From: Brachionus koreanus
Taxonomy: Eukaryota; Rotifera; Eurotatoria; Ploima; Brachionidae
Assembly: GCA_016987375.1 (NCBI GenBank)
Contig: PJRA01000313.1
Span: 3,198,361 to 3,262,360, forward strand
Length of the DNA stretch: 64,000 bases
Direction: 5' to 3'
Below are positions 45,404 through 57,647 of this stretch, one piece after another (the stretch's first letter is position 1; every line of letters begins with the position of its first letter). Below the pieces are notes generated by a model. It was given only the letters and a program-made list of their open reading frames with translations. It did not search any database and was not told the DNA's origin. The translations under genes and the position numbers were made by a program.

Positions 45404-46423
45404 TCAAAATTTTGAAATTTCCAAACAAGAACGCTCCAAATTAAAGTCATAATTGATCTAAATTAATAAATTTTAATTGAAAATTAATATTAATAAATAT
45501 TTTATTTCAAAAATTACTTTGTCCAACATTTGCATAAAATAGGCAAGTTTTTTATCTATTTTTTCCGCATCCTACAGATAAAATATTAAAATTAAAAATT
45601 AATTAAATTATTAAATAAATACAATAAGAATTTCTTTTTGACTGGCACTTTTTAAATATTGATAAACTGGATTAATCTCAAACGGAACATCATGCAAAGG
45701 GTTAACATTCAAACTGTTTTGATTTGAAGTTATTGATTTCATTGTATTAAAATTTTGACTATTGGGAGTCTGATTAAGCGTCTCATTTGGCCCCATTATG
45801 TGAACATAATCTTTTTCAAGCGGGTCTAGACTAATTGTCTGTGTTTGATATGGTCTTGGAGGAATTGGTGGAGGACCGGCCGGTTTCGCTTGACTTCTAT
45901 ATGTCGGAGAGTTATTCGGAATTTGGGAAAACTTAATGCAAATCGACTGACCATTTACTTCACCAATATAAGAATATCCAATGGGTGGTCTCTTGTTTTT
46001 AATTAGTATAATCAAGTCACTAACTGCCGTTTGAGTGTAGAATCTCTGGGATACTTTGATACAAAGGATTTTTTTCTGAAAGGCCTTTTCACTTGTGTCA
46101 AAGCACTTATCAATGGGAATAAAACCGGACAATACTTCTCTCTCATTCAGTAATTTTATGTCTTCTATCACATTAAAGGTCTTAAGTCAAAGTCTAGTAG
46201 GGAGAAAAAAAATTATTGCAAAATTTACATCATTAATTGGGTAATCTTTAGTAAAGCAAATGTATCTGTTTGTTTTTTTTCCAAAAATACTGTCTTTCCA
46301 TAGATCAGTTTCTGTATTTGTATCATAACTCTTGAAAATTGGTGTATAAATTGCTGGACATTTGCCTTTATCAGCTACTATACACATAGCTGTTATTGGC
46401 AACTCAGGCTGGCTCGAAATCAT
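45404..46423 (-). CDS. MVB12: ESCRT-I subunit MVB12
   Basis: MVB12 is the fourth subunit of ESCRT-I, which sorts ubiquitinated cargo at endosomes. Four minus-strand exons (46229-46423, 45623-46180, 45518-45571, 45404-45457) give 286 aa. The N-terminal MABP domain is recognisable by DLWKDSIFGKKTNRYICFTK, GFIPIDKCFDTSEKAFQKK and YSYIGEVNGQ. A Pro-rich linker follows (PAGPPPIPPRPYQ), possibly an SH3 ligand, then the UMA domain, split between exons: LHDVPFEINP at the end of exon 2 and YDFNLERSCLEI in exon 4. The two 54-nt terminal exons were placed by frame and family fit. It corresponds to MVB12A/B of vertebrates. Confidence 0.88.
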
Positions 46424-46798
46424 TTTATTCTCAAATTAAGCGCTTATTTCCAGATAGTAAAATTTATGACTCACCCTATGAAATTAAAATAAACCTTAAT
46501 GAAATTTAGCTTTTCAAAGCTTAGAAACTTCTAGCAAAATTAAATTATTTTTTTCGCAGAAGATACTATGTTGCCAAGATAAGACTTAATTAGGATTGTT
46601 TTTTGTTTCAAATTATCAATTTTTAAAGTACCGATCCCAATTGTAATTTTAAGCTAAATACTTGAATAACAAATTAGGCAAATTTTTTTCCAAATTTAAA
46701 TTTTTTTTCTAAATTCAAGGATAAATTTAGTTTCTGAAATCTAAAAATTCTTAAAATAAAAATTCTTGAAAATAAGCTTTTTATAAAAAAAATAAAAA
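46424..46798. promoter_or_regulatory. Divergent MVB12 / sHsp promoter region with heat-shock-element motifs
   Basis: The 375 bp between the start codons contain AGAAACTTCT (46523-46532), an inverted GAA/TTC pair as in heat shock elements, and TTCTTGAA near 46763-46770, a tail-to-tail pair close to the sHsp start. Both fit HSF binding units, which is reasonable before a small heat-shock gene. AT-rich DNA produces such pairs by chance, so this is suggestive only. Confidence 0.45.
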
Positions 46799-47547
46799 AT
46801 GAAGAATTTGAATTTTATTAAGCATGCAAAGTTGGTCAATTATTTTGGACGTTTTGGTCAATCTGGCATACAACAACTGACGAGAAATTTATCACTTAGT
46901 AGCAGTAAAAATCGACTATTTTTTGGTCGACATGACCCGTTAGACGACAGATTTTTTGGACTGGCCTCGAATTTGATGAGAAGTCTTGAAAGAGAATTTG
47001 ATTATGCCAAACATCAGTTCGAAAAAACAATGAATCTTTTACCACCAAATTATCTGCCAAGTCTCAATAGACCTAGAGCTTTGGAAAGCGATATTGTTCG
47101 AATTGATAATGAAGGTAACCGTAATTTACAAATAGAATATGATTTAAGCGATTTTGAACCTGAGGAAGTTAAAATCAAGACTCATGGACATACATTGAAA
47201 ATAACTGCAAAAAAAGAAAAAAAAGTTATTTTTTTAAAATATTTTCGAATTTTTTTTTTACTTTTTTTTAAAATATTTTTAAGTCGGATAAAGATTATTA
47301 TTTAAAAGAATTTTCACAGAGTTATACTCTGCCTAAAGAGCTTAAATTGGAAGATCTAAAATCTAAATGGAGTGATGATGGTATTCTTATAATTGAAGCG
47401 CCCCTACCAAAAATGGTCGAATCAAAAAAGAAAGAAAGAGAAATACCGATCGAACATGGTGAAGTAAAGAACATTAGCGAAGGAGCAGAAGCTGCTGGAA
47501 AAAAGGCTTCAGAATATGCTGGAACAGAGACTAATGTCAAAAGCTAG
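46799..47547 (+). CDS. Small heat-shock protein (alpha-crystallin), probably mitochondrial
   Basis: An ATP-independent holdase chaperone. Exons 46799-47224 and 47284-47547 give 229 aa. The alpha-crystallin domain runs from about residue 95 to 185 (NLQIEYDLSDFEPEEVKIKTHGHTLKITAKKE across the intron to FSQSYTLPKELKLEDLKSKWSDDGILIIEAPLP). The first 45 residues contain Lys/Arg, Ser and hydrophobic residues and no acidic ones, the composition of a mitochondrial import presequence; Drosophila Hsp22 is a known mitochondrial relative in role. The C-terminal tail is charged and lacks a clear I-x-I motif, although REIPIEH is near the expected place. The intron sits inside the beta-sandwich. Confidence 0.9.
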
Positions 47548-49513
47548 ATTTTTTTTCTAATAAATTTTTTTTAATTAATTTTTTTAAGCAAAAAGTTTTG
47601 CTTTTTTTATTTTTTTTTTAAATATTTTATTTGTACAAGCGTGAAAAAGGCTTTGAAATTCCGCGCTCAAAACTGCTATCCACATTAGAATTTTTTTGAA
47701 ACTTTACTTTTCCAGCAAAACCAATATTTTCTGGTCAATTTTAATAATCATCTGTATAATACCCAACATTTACTAGTATTTCATTACAAATGCCCTCCTG
47801 AATAAAATTTTTCACAGTTTTTTTCAAGAGTGAGTCTTTCAGCAAGATAAAATTATCCGATATTAATCTTATGATGTCTAACAGCTATTTTCTGTCAATT
47901 ATCAACCTTTTGTTTTTTTTCATGGTATCGTCAACCACAAATGAAGTTCTCATCCTTCTTTGATAATTCTATTTTAGATATGAAATTGGGATTTTTATTT
48001 TTTTCACTACATATATATAGATAGAATGCTTTTTTTTAAATGGTTGTACTGGAGAAAATATCATATCCATGCTAGAAGATTTGCATATCAGGAGGAGTTA
48101 TATATACTGATGGGACCAAATAGAATGAGACTTTTTAATTAAAACATAATCCGCATGGATAAGGTAATAAATGTAAAAAATAAGCCTCATCGGTGGCTAA
48201 CTTACAGCATCAGATCAGCATCCCAGCCCTAGCAACAACAGACCCATCGATGGACACAGAGGTTTCTTAAATACTGATCTTTTGATTAGGCGACATAAGT
48301 ATATACATATACAAATTAATAATAAAAAAAAGCTTTTGAAATTTACGGTTATTAGATAGGTCGTATATTAGCTCAATTTTGAATTTTTATTATAAATTTT
48401 ATTTTATTTGAATGCTAAGTTTAATTTTTAATTTCTTACCAAACGCTTATGATAATGAGGTTATGAATTTCTTTTATTTATAACTTCATTACCTAATCAA
48501 ACAAGTGCAGAATTTAATAATATTTTTTTTAATTAATTATTCAAAATCTTTTTTAGGTGAAATTTTTGATTCAGATCATTGAATTTTATCATTTAATTCA
48601 AAATTTAAATTAATTTTTTAATTTAGAATTTTTTTTGTCTAAATAAAAGATTAAAATTACCTATAATTTTTTTATGCTGACTTTGCTTTTTTATTTTTAA
48701 ACCTAAAACGTAAATTTACTTTGAATATTACTTTAGTAAAGCTAAATTATTATGAGAAAACTAACAAAATTTAGATTTTTTTTTCAAGTTGATTCAAAAA
48801 CACTTTAAATACCTTCCTAATAGCAAGACTTTTATTGAGTTTCTACCTGTAGAAGGTGTGCAGCAATCTAACTTCTTTTAATTAATGCTCAAAAAATAAG
48901 TTAATTTAAAATATTTAGGAGAATTTTTTCAGGCAAAATTTTGTTTGCGAAAACTAGTTTAAGAATAATTTGTTTCAAATAGTTAGCAATCTTAAAATTT
49001 ACCTTTGACTTAATAAATATAGGAAAAAATTTATTATTATTAGATTATTATTATTTTTTTATTTAGATATTATTTTCAAAAATTTTGTTGGAAAATATTT
49101 TGTTTTTTCTTTGAAAGAAAATTCATTATCATAATTGTTACTGAATTTAAGTTTTTTGAGTCAATTAATTTGATGAATAATAATTTATGCATCAAGCAAA
49201 ATCATAAACTTGATAAATAAAAAAATATTTAAATTTAAATTAGTTAACTAAACAAAATCTAATTAAGTTAAAATAAAAAATAGGCTTAAGAAAAAAGACT
49301 ATTTGATTATTTTAGCTAATAGAAAATATGCAAAAAAAACATCAAAAATTAAATTATTTTTCAATTTATTATCTAATTTTTTGATAAAAAATACTAAAAT
49401 TTAAAGATTTAATTAAACTTTATTCTTTCAAATTCATATTTTTATTAACAACTTACACATAACTCAACAATAAAATTATCATTATTGTATCATTTATTCA
49501 TTTATCATTTGAG
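47548..49513. other. Intergenic region with an unexplained G+C-richer island
   Basis: Mostly AT-rich. The part from about 47990 to 48300 is more complex (for example CATCAGATCAGCATCCCAGC near 48208) and has broken coding-like frames on the plus strand, suggestive of a decayed transposon that I cannot assign. The rest shows nothing. Confidence 0.4.
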
Positions 49514-50747
49514 CTAATATTTTACATTTTTATACTTGACATAGAATCGAGTAAAGAGATTATTTCGTTCTTTTTTAACAACTTTATACATAACTGAATT
49601 AAGACCGTCAACTTTCATTCTAGAAGCTGCTGTCATGTAAAGCATGAATCTAATTTAAATCAAAATTTAAAATAAACTTATTATTTAACTTTTGATTATT
49701 TTACCTGTAGGGATTTTTCTCTTGTTTTTCATGACAGTTGGCAAAATAACGCCCAATATTAGGTTTTTGTCGAGCAATTCTGGGAAAATGCTCCAAAACC
49801 CTATTTCGCGCGTCATCATCTACAAATAAAATTTAGAAATTTTTTTCTCACTGTCCAAATATTACCTTCTATACCCCAGCCGTAATACGAATTAGAAAAT
49901 CCATTTATTTTTTTGAATTGCTCTCTAGTAAACGCATTAATTCCACCAAAGTATTTTTCTTTGAAATATCCATCGGTTCTTTAAAAATAACTAGATAAAA
50001 ATATTCAAAAGATGATATTTGATTAACTTACGAATAGCTATAAGTGTTGATAGCGACTGCCATTTGTTTCGGGACCTCTGCATCACATTCATAAATGTTC
50101 AATTTGTTTTCCGGTAGCATGTCTACATCCTTTGATTAAAAAAAAGCATGATATTGATTTAAATTTAATTTAGTATTTTTAAATACATGAAATATGAAGC
50201 AGTCCCAGGTTGGGTCGTCTCTGAGCGCCTCTAAATAGCCAGCATTGAGAAGCAGAGCTCTGTTGAATGTTAAATGCTTTAAAGGTTCGACTATATAGAT
50301 ACCATAGTCAATGTTCTGGTTTGTCAAATATTTGTGCATGTAGAGCAAGAAAATATGAAAATTTTTGATTCTATCGCGATAGGGCACGATTATAGCTACT
50401 TTTGATTTGCGTGAAATTTCTGTTTTTGGTGACCATTTACCTCCGTAATGGAGTGATAAATGACTTAACTCGCTTTCAACTTGATTTATTGTTAAATTTT
50501 TTAAATTTAAACTTTTACTTGCTTTAAAAAATAAAAATAAAGATAAAAAAATTTCCTAAAGATTAAATTTACTAATGTTGAATGGAATGAATCGGCATAA
50601 TTCATCATTAATTGGTATTTGTATGATGTCGATAGTGTTAAAAATTTTCTCATGATACAGTACTGCAAGTACAATCAAAATATTAACACCGGTTGTTAAA
50701 TAGAACAATAGTTGTAGCCTTCTTCGTCTGAGTCGGAAAAATCTCAT
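49514..50747 (-). CDS. B4GALT: Beta-1,4-galactosyltransferase family enzyme
   Basis: A Golgi type II glycosyltransferase (GT7) that transfers a galactose-type sugar to GlcNAc, Glc or Xyl acceptors. Six minus-strand exons (50573-50747, 50187-50521, 50032-50129, 49866-49978, 49705-49819, 49514-49649) give 323 aa. A short cytoplasmic tail of Arg residues precedes one membrane helix (about 12-31). The catalytic domain has VAIIVPYRDR, FNRALLLNAGYLEAL, the metal-binding DVD (split from FIFH by an intron), YFGGINAFT and YGWGIEDDD, all family hallmarks. The usual WGWGGED is YGWGIED here, a change next to the acceptor site. It could equally be B4GALT7-like or a GalNAc-transferring invertebrate form; the specificity cannot be told. 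Confidence 0.9.
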
Positions 50748-53050
50748 AATTTAATTCAAAATAAATACTAATCAATTTTTTGTTTCTTTCACTTTGTTTA
50801 TCAACTAAACTAAAAAAAAAATTAGGTTCGCTTTTATTTAAAATTAATTAGAAAAAAATCCAATAAAGTCTGTGATTTGCCCGATATGATTGCTTAGCGT
50901 GCTTACGTTTACGTAAAATTATGAATTTAAAAATATAATTTCGATTGAAACTTAGTAACAATTTTAGGAAATTTAGAATGTTTAACGTATTAAAAAGTCT
51001 TTGAGCATTAAAAAAGACGTATTTCAAAATATTTCTAAACAATTTTCTAAGGTACCAGTGCTGTATTTGCTCAAAATCACTTGGGCAATAAAATAAATTT
51101 TTTTGATTGTTTTATTTTTCATTATTTTAAATTTAAATACTAAAATTTTAAATATGAAGCTTGTTTTTTTTTCCTTTATGTTTTTATCAAATTTTGTAAC
51201 TTATATCATTAGTCATTGCTTTATTAGAATAAAATTTAAATTTTATATCCCCAAAAAAAGATTAAAAAAAAACTGTAGCTTTTCAAAATACTTGAGTTTT
51301 TGAAATCTTGTTTTTACAAAATTTTCTCTTTTTCTAAGCTCAAGTATTTTCAGTAGCAGTAATTGTTTCTCCCATTACTTTATGCATGATTGATAAATTT
51401 TGTTTTTAATTTAGGCACATAAAATATTTTTTGACAAACTATTCTAAAACTTTAAAACCTTTGTAAAAATAAAAAAATTATTCAAGCAATTTTCAAAGCC
51501 AAATACATAAATTATTCTTCTTCTAAATTAGCGTTAAAAAATTCAGGCATCCAAACAAGTTTAAACAAAAAAATCTAGTTTATGAAAACTAATTTGTATT
51601 TTATTTTGACAGACTTTGAACACTTGAGCCCATTTAAAAAAAAAGCCAAAATAAAAATCCTTAAAGATTACTAATTTAGTTATTCATTAAATAGGTCTTG
51701 TTTACTCTAGAATATTAGTCAATCTAAAAAAGCTGCTTAATTTAACATTTTTTTTAACTATATTTTAAACTAAAGTTTAATTTAAATAGAATTAAAGTTT
51801 AATATGACAGATAAATATTTATTTTTTAAGAAAAAAATAGGCTAGGCATAAAAAAAAAATTTTTTTTTTGTCAGTAATTTTAAAAAACAAAATTTTGAGC
51901 ATATTTTTCACCTAACTATTTAAAATATAAAGAAAGAAGAAAAATTTTATTATTTTTTTACTACAAGTATGCAATCATTATTATTATTCAAATATTTATG
52001 CAAAAATTAGATTCCAGAATTAAAAAATAAGAAAGATCGATTATATATATGATTATTGATGTATTAATAAATTTCAAATAAGCAAATATTTAGAATTTTA
52101 TCTCAATTTCATGTTCTAATTAGAATATTTTGATAAAAGCTATAATAAATTTAATAAAAAACCTGGGAACAAAAAAAATCTAGCATCTTGATAAATAAAG
52201 TATATTTTACTAAGTTTTATCAAATAAATAAATAAAATCGAAAAAAATTGTTTCACAATATAATAAAGCTAAAAAACAAAGTAGAAAAAAAATTATATTT
52301 TTATTTTTGATTCACAGGAAATTTACAATTCACAAATAAGGGCCCTCAGTCAATTTAGAAATATATTAAATTGAAATTTCCGAGTCAATTATTTCAAACG
52401 ATTACTTCAAATATGCGATGTTTTGAATGGGAATGATTAGGTTATCAAAGTGGGCCCGCAAGAATTTATTAAAGCAGATTTTATCTAATATATTATTTTG
52501 AAAATTTGTCTTTAACTTCGGCTACTTTTGGTTGTGGACTCTAAGAGTCAATTTACGTTGTGCTTTTATTATCTCATATAAAAATATTATTTTAATATTT
52601 ACTATAGAATTGGAATAAAAATAAAAATTTTTAGTTTAATCAATTTTTTATTCACAACTATTTTTTAAAGAAATATATATAAAGCTTCAATTTTTTTTCA
52701 ATTCAATTTAATCAAATTCAATATTGATATATCGAAAGGAACAAAAAAAATTTAAAAATTTATTTAAATTTTTTTTTAGTAAGCATTTTTGTTTTAATAA
52801 TTTGGTATTTTGAAAATACAATTCCAAACTTTATAAAAGACCTTTAACAAAATTTTACAAAATAATTGTCATGCCTTAAAAATTGTAGAATTTATGTAAA
52901 TCAAATTTTATTTTAACCAATACCCTCTGAGACTTGTCTGCATCAATTTGCGTTCGAGCAGAACGTTTAAACGCATAGTTAAATTGGCAATTAATTAAAT
53001 TTTTTGAGAAAGATCAAGATCATGTGCCCGGAATTCTCAGTTTATCAATA
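50748..53050. other. AT-rich intergenic stretch, no gene seen
   Basis: More than 2 kb of A+T-rich DNA with only chance-length frames. A small G+C-richer spot at about 52390-52470 has no recognisable content. Confidence 0.5.
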
Positions 53051-53059
53051 AGTGTTTAT

Positions 53060-53280
53060 TTTTCAATTTTTTACATTAGAATATATTTTTATTTTTCTCA
53101 AAAATAAAATGCTGGGAGAGGGATTTGGATTCTTGTTTGCATCATTTCTACCTACTTTCGATTACTTACGTTGGAATCTCCATAGGAATTTTGTTTTTTG
53201 TGTCTGTCGATCGGTCGGAACTTCGCTGCTCTTCCACTTGAGTTAATAATAACAAATAAATAAATAACAAATAAACTTAT
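53060..53280 (+). mobile_element. Probable retroelement 3' end with AAATAAAT tail
   Basis: A complex, G+C-richer block (53105-53245) ends in AAATAAATAAATAAC-type tandem units at 53250-53275. This is the form of a LINE 3' UTR plus tail, similar in design to those at 2825 and 12925. No coding domain is left. Confidence 0.4.
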
Positions 53281-53404
53281 TTACTGGTTTAAGAAACAAT
53301 GAGTTTCTTGTGACCAATTTACCGTCTCTTGCTACTGTTCAAGCTATTTATAATACTTGAAACTATTTATAATCAATTTTTGTATGATTTAAATTTATTT
53401 AGAA

Positions 53405-53790
53405 TATTTCTTCTTCTTCTATCTTCTACTCCCATTTGGAGCATAGGCCGTCCACACGTCCCCTCCATTTTACCCTGTCCTTAGCAACAATTTCTCCTTG
53501 TCTCTATGTGAGTTTCATTTCTCTCAGATCTCTTTCAACTGTTCTCCTCTAGGTAATCTTTGGTCTTCCAGCATTTCTCTTTCCTTGAGGTGTCCAAGAT
53601 AGTGCAACTCTAGGAATTCTGTCTGTTGACATTCTAAGAACATGACCAAGCCATTTAAGTCGTCTTCTGCGTATAATGTTGCCGATTGGTTCGGACATTG
53701 ATCTGTTGTACAGTTCTTCATTTGTGAAAGCTTTCGGATAGAAGATTCTCAAAAGTTTTCATAGGCAATTGTTATGGATTACTTCGATCT
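53405..53790 (-). mobile_element. Degraded LINE C-terminus, family 2, copy 2
   Basis: The minus strand reads LLRIFYPKAFTNEELYNRS, EPIGNIIRRRRLKWLGHVLR, SWTPQGKRNAGRPKIT and, after a stop, RRTVERDLREMKLT and KDRVKWRGRVDGLC. This is the end of an endonuclease/RT ORF of an RTE- or Jockey-type LINE. Stops fall at TAG codons where relatives have Trp. A CTT repeat at about 53405-53420 lies just beyond its 3' end. Confidence 0.85.
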
Positions 53791-54199
53791 TTTGAAGAAA
53801 TACTGTTTAAATTATCTGAAATGTCTAAAAATTTTTATTTATTTATTCAATATTTAAAAACAAAAATAGATCTTGTAGATGCACTTCCTAAACAGCTTGA
53901 AATTTGTATTGAGTGTGTTTGAAAGAGTTCTTCTGTTATAATAAGACTTAGCCAAAAGCCAATCAAAATTCCTTTGAATTATTTAATTATAGAAAATCAC
54001 TTATAAATCAATACAATTGAGCTTTGAAAGAAGCTAGATAAAAATAGTGTTTTTTTTTTTTTTTTAAAAATATTTTAAATTTACCAAAAATTACGTAATT
54101 AATTATTTCCAATATTTAATTCTATTATATATCTTTAAACGGTTTAAAGATATATTAATTGATTAAAAATTTTTCATCCTTAAAAAATCATGCGTGAAT

Positions 54200-54540
54200 T
54201 AGATTACGAACATGCATTTACATAGATCCAGAAATTTATTGGGAACTAAATTTTTTCCAGTAATTTTGATGTTTTGGTTTAAAAACAACTTGTCATCCTT
54301 TATATTTGTAAATGGAATAGTCCGTGAATTCAACAAAAATGGCTCATTCCGATATAAATTTCTTGCAAATAGAGTGGTGTCAATTTGGAAGGGGTTGTCA
54401 GGCCATGTAATATCCGCAAAGTCAGTAAACAGTTTTAAATCAAGAATTGACAAAGAAGTGTTTGGTTTAAATTAAAGCAACGACTGCAATGGCTCTAGGG
54501 CATCACGTTCTGGTTTAGGTGCACCATAAAATGAAGTTCA
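54200..54540 (+). mobile_element. LINE C-terminal fragment with intact end
   Basis: An 87-codon plus-strand frame (54212-54475) ends in FRYKFLANRVVSIWKGLSGH, then SVNSFKSRIDKEVFGLN and a TAA. These are the last residues of CR1/Jockey-like ORF2 proteins (RFNFFTNRVVNIWNSLP ... VNSFKNRLD). A complex 3' UTR of about 80 bp follows and ends in CTACTAGTACTACC, similar to the end of the copy at 1050-1735. Only the terminal part is present (5' truncation). Confidence 0.8.
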
Positions 54541-55121
54541 CTCATACTACTAGTACTACCTTTTTTAATTATTTTTTCTTTAATTCATTTTTAATTAGAC
54601 ATGTTGTTGTTGTTGTTGTTAAAATATAAAGAACTATTCAATGACAGCTAATTAAGTTCACGCCAGTTTGTTTTAGAAAGCTATAAAAAGATTGATATTA
54701 TAGTGAATATTTTAAAATATAAGATTAAATAATGAATGATAAACAATTTTAAGTATTAATAATTTTTAAGTATCAAAAGTACTTATTAATAATTATTAAG
54801 TTTATAAATTAAATATCATTTATCGTTTCATGCTCAAATTTAATAATTGATTAATTTATTATTAACAATTTTACAATGACTTTAATAGATAAAAAATCTT
54901 CATTTTTTAAAAATTTTTAAAGATTCAGTTTTTTCTTTTTGGCCTTTTCAATTTGTCATTATTTATTTTTTATTAAGAAAAGCTTTTTTTTTTTTTGAAG
55001 GTTAGAAAATCAGGTTTTTTTTCTCCTTTTTTAACTAAATAATAATTTTATTTAATTTGAGTTAAAATTTTAACCTAAATTGTTTCTCAAGTAAAATCAA
55101 ATTAAAAATAAATTAAAAATT
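54541..55121. other. AT-rich stretch downstream of KYAT
   Basis: Contains a short TTG repeat (about 54603-54620) and nothing else recognisable. Confidence 0.55.
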
Positions 55122-56652
55122 TTAATCGATGTGCAAATTTTTCAAAATTTCTGCAGCTTTTTCAAGTGTTTTCTCGTCCTTTAAAATAAAAATAAAATTA
55201 GTTTCCAAATTTAGGCGATAAAGTTTACTTTAAAAAAACAAAATCGAATAAAATTTTCGCCAATTATTTTGTGTTCATCACTGTAGAATGCAGTGTTAGG
55301 AATAGTGGCCAAACCCTTAGTAAAAGAATAATTAGAAATTATCTGATTTATAAATTTAAAAATTTAAAAACTTTTTCTTTAATTAAATATTTAACAAATT
55401 TGCTATCCTTGCATTCAGTTTGATCCGAATGAAAATTTGGCGCAACTTTTGATATATCAGCGAGCATAAAGTATCCACCTTCAGGAATAACAGGTTTAAG
55501 ACCTGCATCAATCAGTAGTTTGGCCAATCTGTCACGCTTAGGCTTCAGTTCAGCAGAAATCGATCTAAAATAGCATTCGTCTTTATCAAGACGAGATAGC
55601 TCTAATTCAAAGCAGCGAGCAATAACTTCCTGAATAAATGTTGGACAACAATAAATGCTATTATTATGAACTGATTGGCACAAACGAATCAATTCTTTCG
55701 GTCCTACTGTCCATCCAAGCTTTAAATAAACACAAATAAAATAGAAAAGAATATTTTTCATTTTTTCATTTTACTTTAGCTCCTGTAGAACTGAAAGCCT
55801 TACCAGCACTTCCAACTGTAATTGTTCTTTCCCACATTCCTGGCAATGTAGATATTCTAATATGTTCTCTATCATAAGTAATGTGTTCATAGACTTCGTC
55901 CGATATACACAAAGTATTATGTTTGATACACAAGTCAGCAATTTGCTGTAATTCTTCTCGAGTGTAAATTTTACCAAGTGGATTATTTGGTGTGTTGATC
56001 AAGATTAGTTTTGTTTTTGAATTGAAAGCAGACTCCAATTCATTTGTATCCCAAGACCAATCAGCTGATGTGGTCACATCTTTATCACTTTTTGGCTTTA
56101 AAGGAACAAAAACACATTTGCCTCCCGCAATTACACTCATTGGTGCATAGCAATCAAAAAAAGGCTCTATTATTATTATTTCATCATTTTCTGACATAAA
56201 ACTTGAAATAGCATTGAACAAAGAACCATATGCTCCACTAGTCACTAATACTTCATTCAATGGATTTATTTCCCTTCCTGTTAGTTTTCCATAGCAGCTG
56301 GCAATAGCAGTTGCTAATCTCAAATGCCCCTTTGCTTAATTTTAAAAAGGGAAATATTATTGATATTAAATTTAGTACTGGAGATCTTGTATATTGATGA
56401 AAAATATTGCTTGATTCTTTGGCACATTCTAAAACTTTTTCATTTAAATATTTAACGCTATCATAGTCGGGGAATCCCTTCAAAATTTCTTAATTAGAAA
56501 GTTTGAGAAACATTTTCATGCCTTACTTGTCCAAGATTAACTGCTTTGTAATCTCTTGCTAAAGCAGTAAACTCTACCCATACATTTTTATCGCCAATTG
56601 GACTATATTTTTTATTGAAATCGTAATGCTTGCTTGCACTATCATCAGACAT
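55122..56652 (-). CDS. KYAT: Kynurenine aminotransferase / glutamine transaminase K
   Basis: A PLP-dependent class I/II aminotransferase that converts kynurenine to kynurenic acid and can cleave cysteine S-conjugates. Six minus-strand exons (56527-56652, 56379-56477, 55775-56329, 55372-55719, 55229-55315, 55122-55178) give 423 aa, the length of vertebrate KYAT1. Visible features: VWVEFTALARDYKAVNLGQGFPD at the N-terminus, NTPNNPLGK, ISDEVYEHITYD, and the cofactor loop SAGKAFSSTGAKLGW, in which the Lys before LGW should form the Schiff base. ENFIRFCFFK is the usual C-terminal motif with the carboxylate-binding Arg. No mitochondrial presequence is evident, so it is likely cytosolic. It could be the KYAT1 or KYAT3 orthologue. 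Confidence 0.93.
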
Positions 56653-57647
56653 TCTTTTTAATATTTCTTTTAGACTTAAATTATTTTTTGGGAAAAAACA
56701 AAATTTTTACTTTCGCTCGTTTATAACTAGTGATGAATTTTTTCCAAAATTTTTAATCAAACTTATTATAAATAGAATTAGATAAGAATTTTTTTAAATA
56801 ATTTTTTTTCTCGCAACTTTGATGCTTTTTGTCAATAAACTTTAACAAAATTTTTAGCTATTTACCCGTTTATATTTTGGCTATATTTAAAAGAATTTTG
56901 AACCAATTTTAGACGACTCAATGACATATTTTTAATTTATCTATAAAAAAGCAATTACAAAGTCCAGGTTTATTTCTTAGAATTTTTTTTCAAAGTATGC
57001 TTTGTTTCTAATATGATTAGGAAAATTGCGAAATGCAGTCAATATTTTTTGTCTTAGAATGTTAACAAAAAGGCTAAATTAGAACACTCCCATGACGCTT
57101 GTTAATTATTTTTAATACTTTAATTTGATTAAATATTAATAAAAATTTTTAAACTATTTTAATCAATTAGAAACACTTAATTAATTGAAACAAATATTCT
57201 CAATGTCAAATTTTAGTTAACAATTTAGCCAAAAACTGGATGCAGCTGTAAGAAATAATGATCAATTCATGATTTGATAAAAATTTGCTTTTAGCTAATT
57301 TTATTCTCTATCAGATTTTTTCAAGATAAGGTATTTAGAATTGAAAAAAATGCATTCAAACAAATGTAAATTTTATTAATCAAACTTCAATTAAACTATA
57401 AAGAAATCTAAAAAATCGAAAAAAAAACTAATTAAAATAAAATTTACAATCTTAAAATTTTTGTGTTCAATTTTAAATTTTTCTAACTTTTCAGTTACAC
57501 AAAATAAAGCTGCTGTGCCTTGAAATTGAGTCTTGATTAAAATTGAAAAAAAAATAAAATAAATAAAACAAAAATATTACAGTTGGGTTAATTAAAAATT
57601 GAATTAATTTTCAAAAGTCTGATTTTTCTTAATAAAAATTTTTATTT
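56653..57647. other. Intergenic region between AMPD and KYAT
   Basis: About 1 kb, AT-rich, containing the KYAT promoter and the AMPD 3' flank. Nothing distinctive is seen. Confidence 0.5.

Noticed and set aside
46187..46228. Continuation of the first MVB12 exon to the stop at 46187
   Set aside because: A GTAAAT donor follows INDV-type MABP sequence at 46228, and the MABP domain resumes in frame after the acceptor at 46181, so this is intron.
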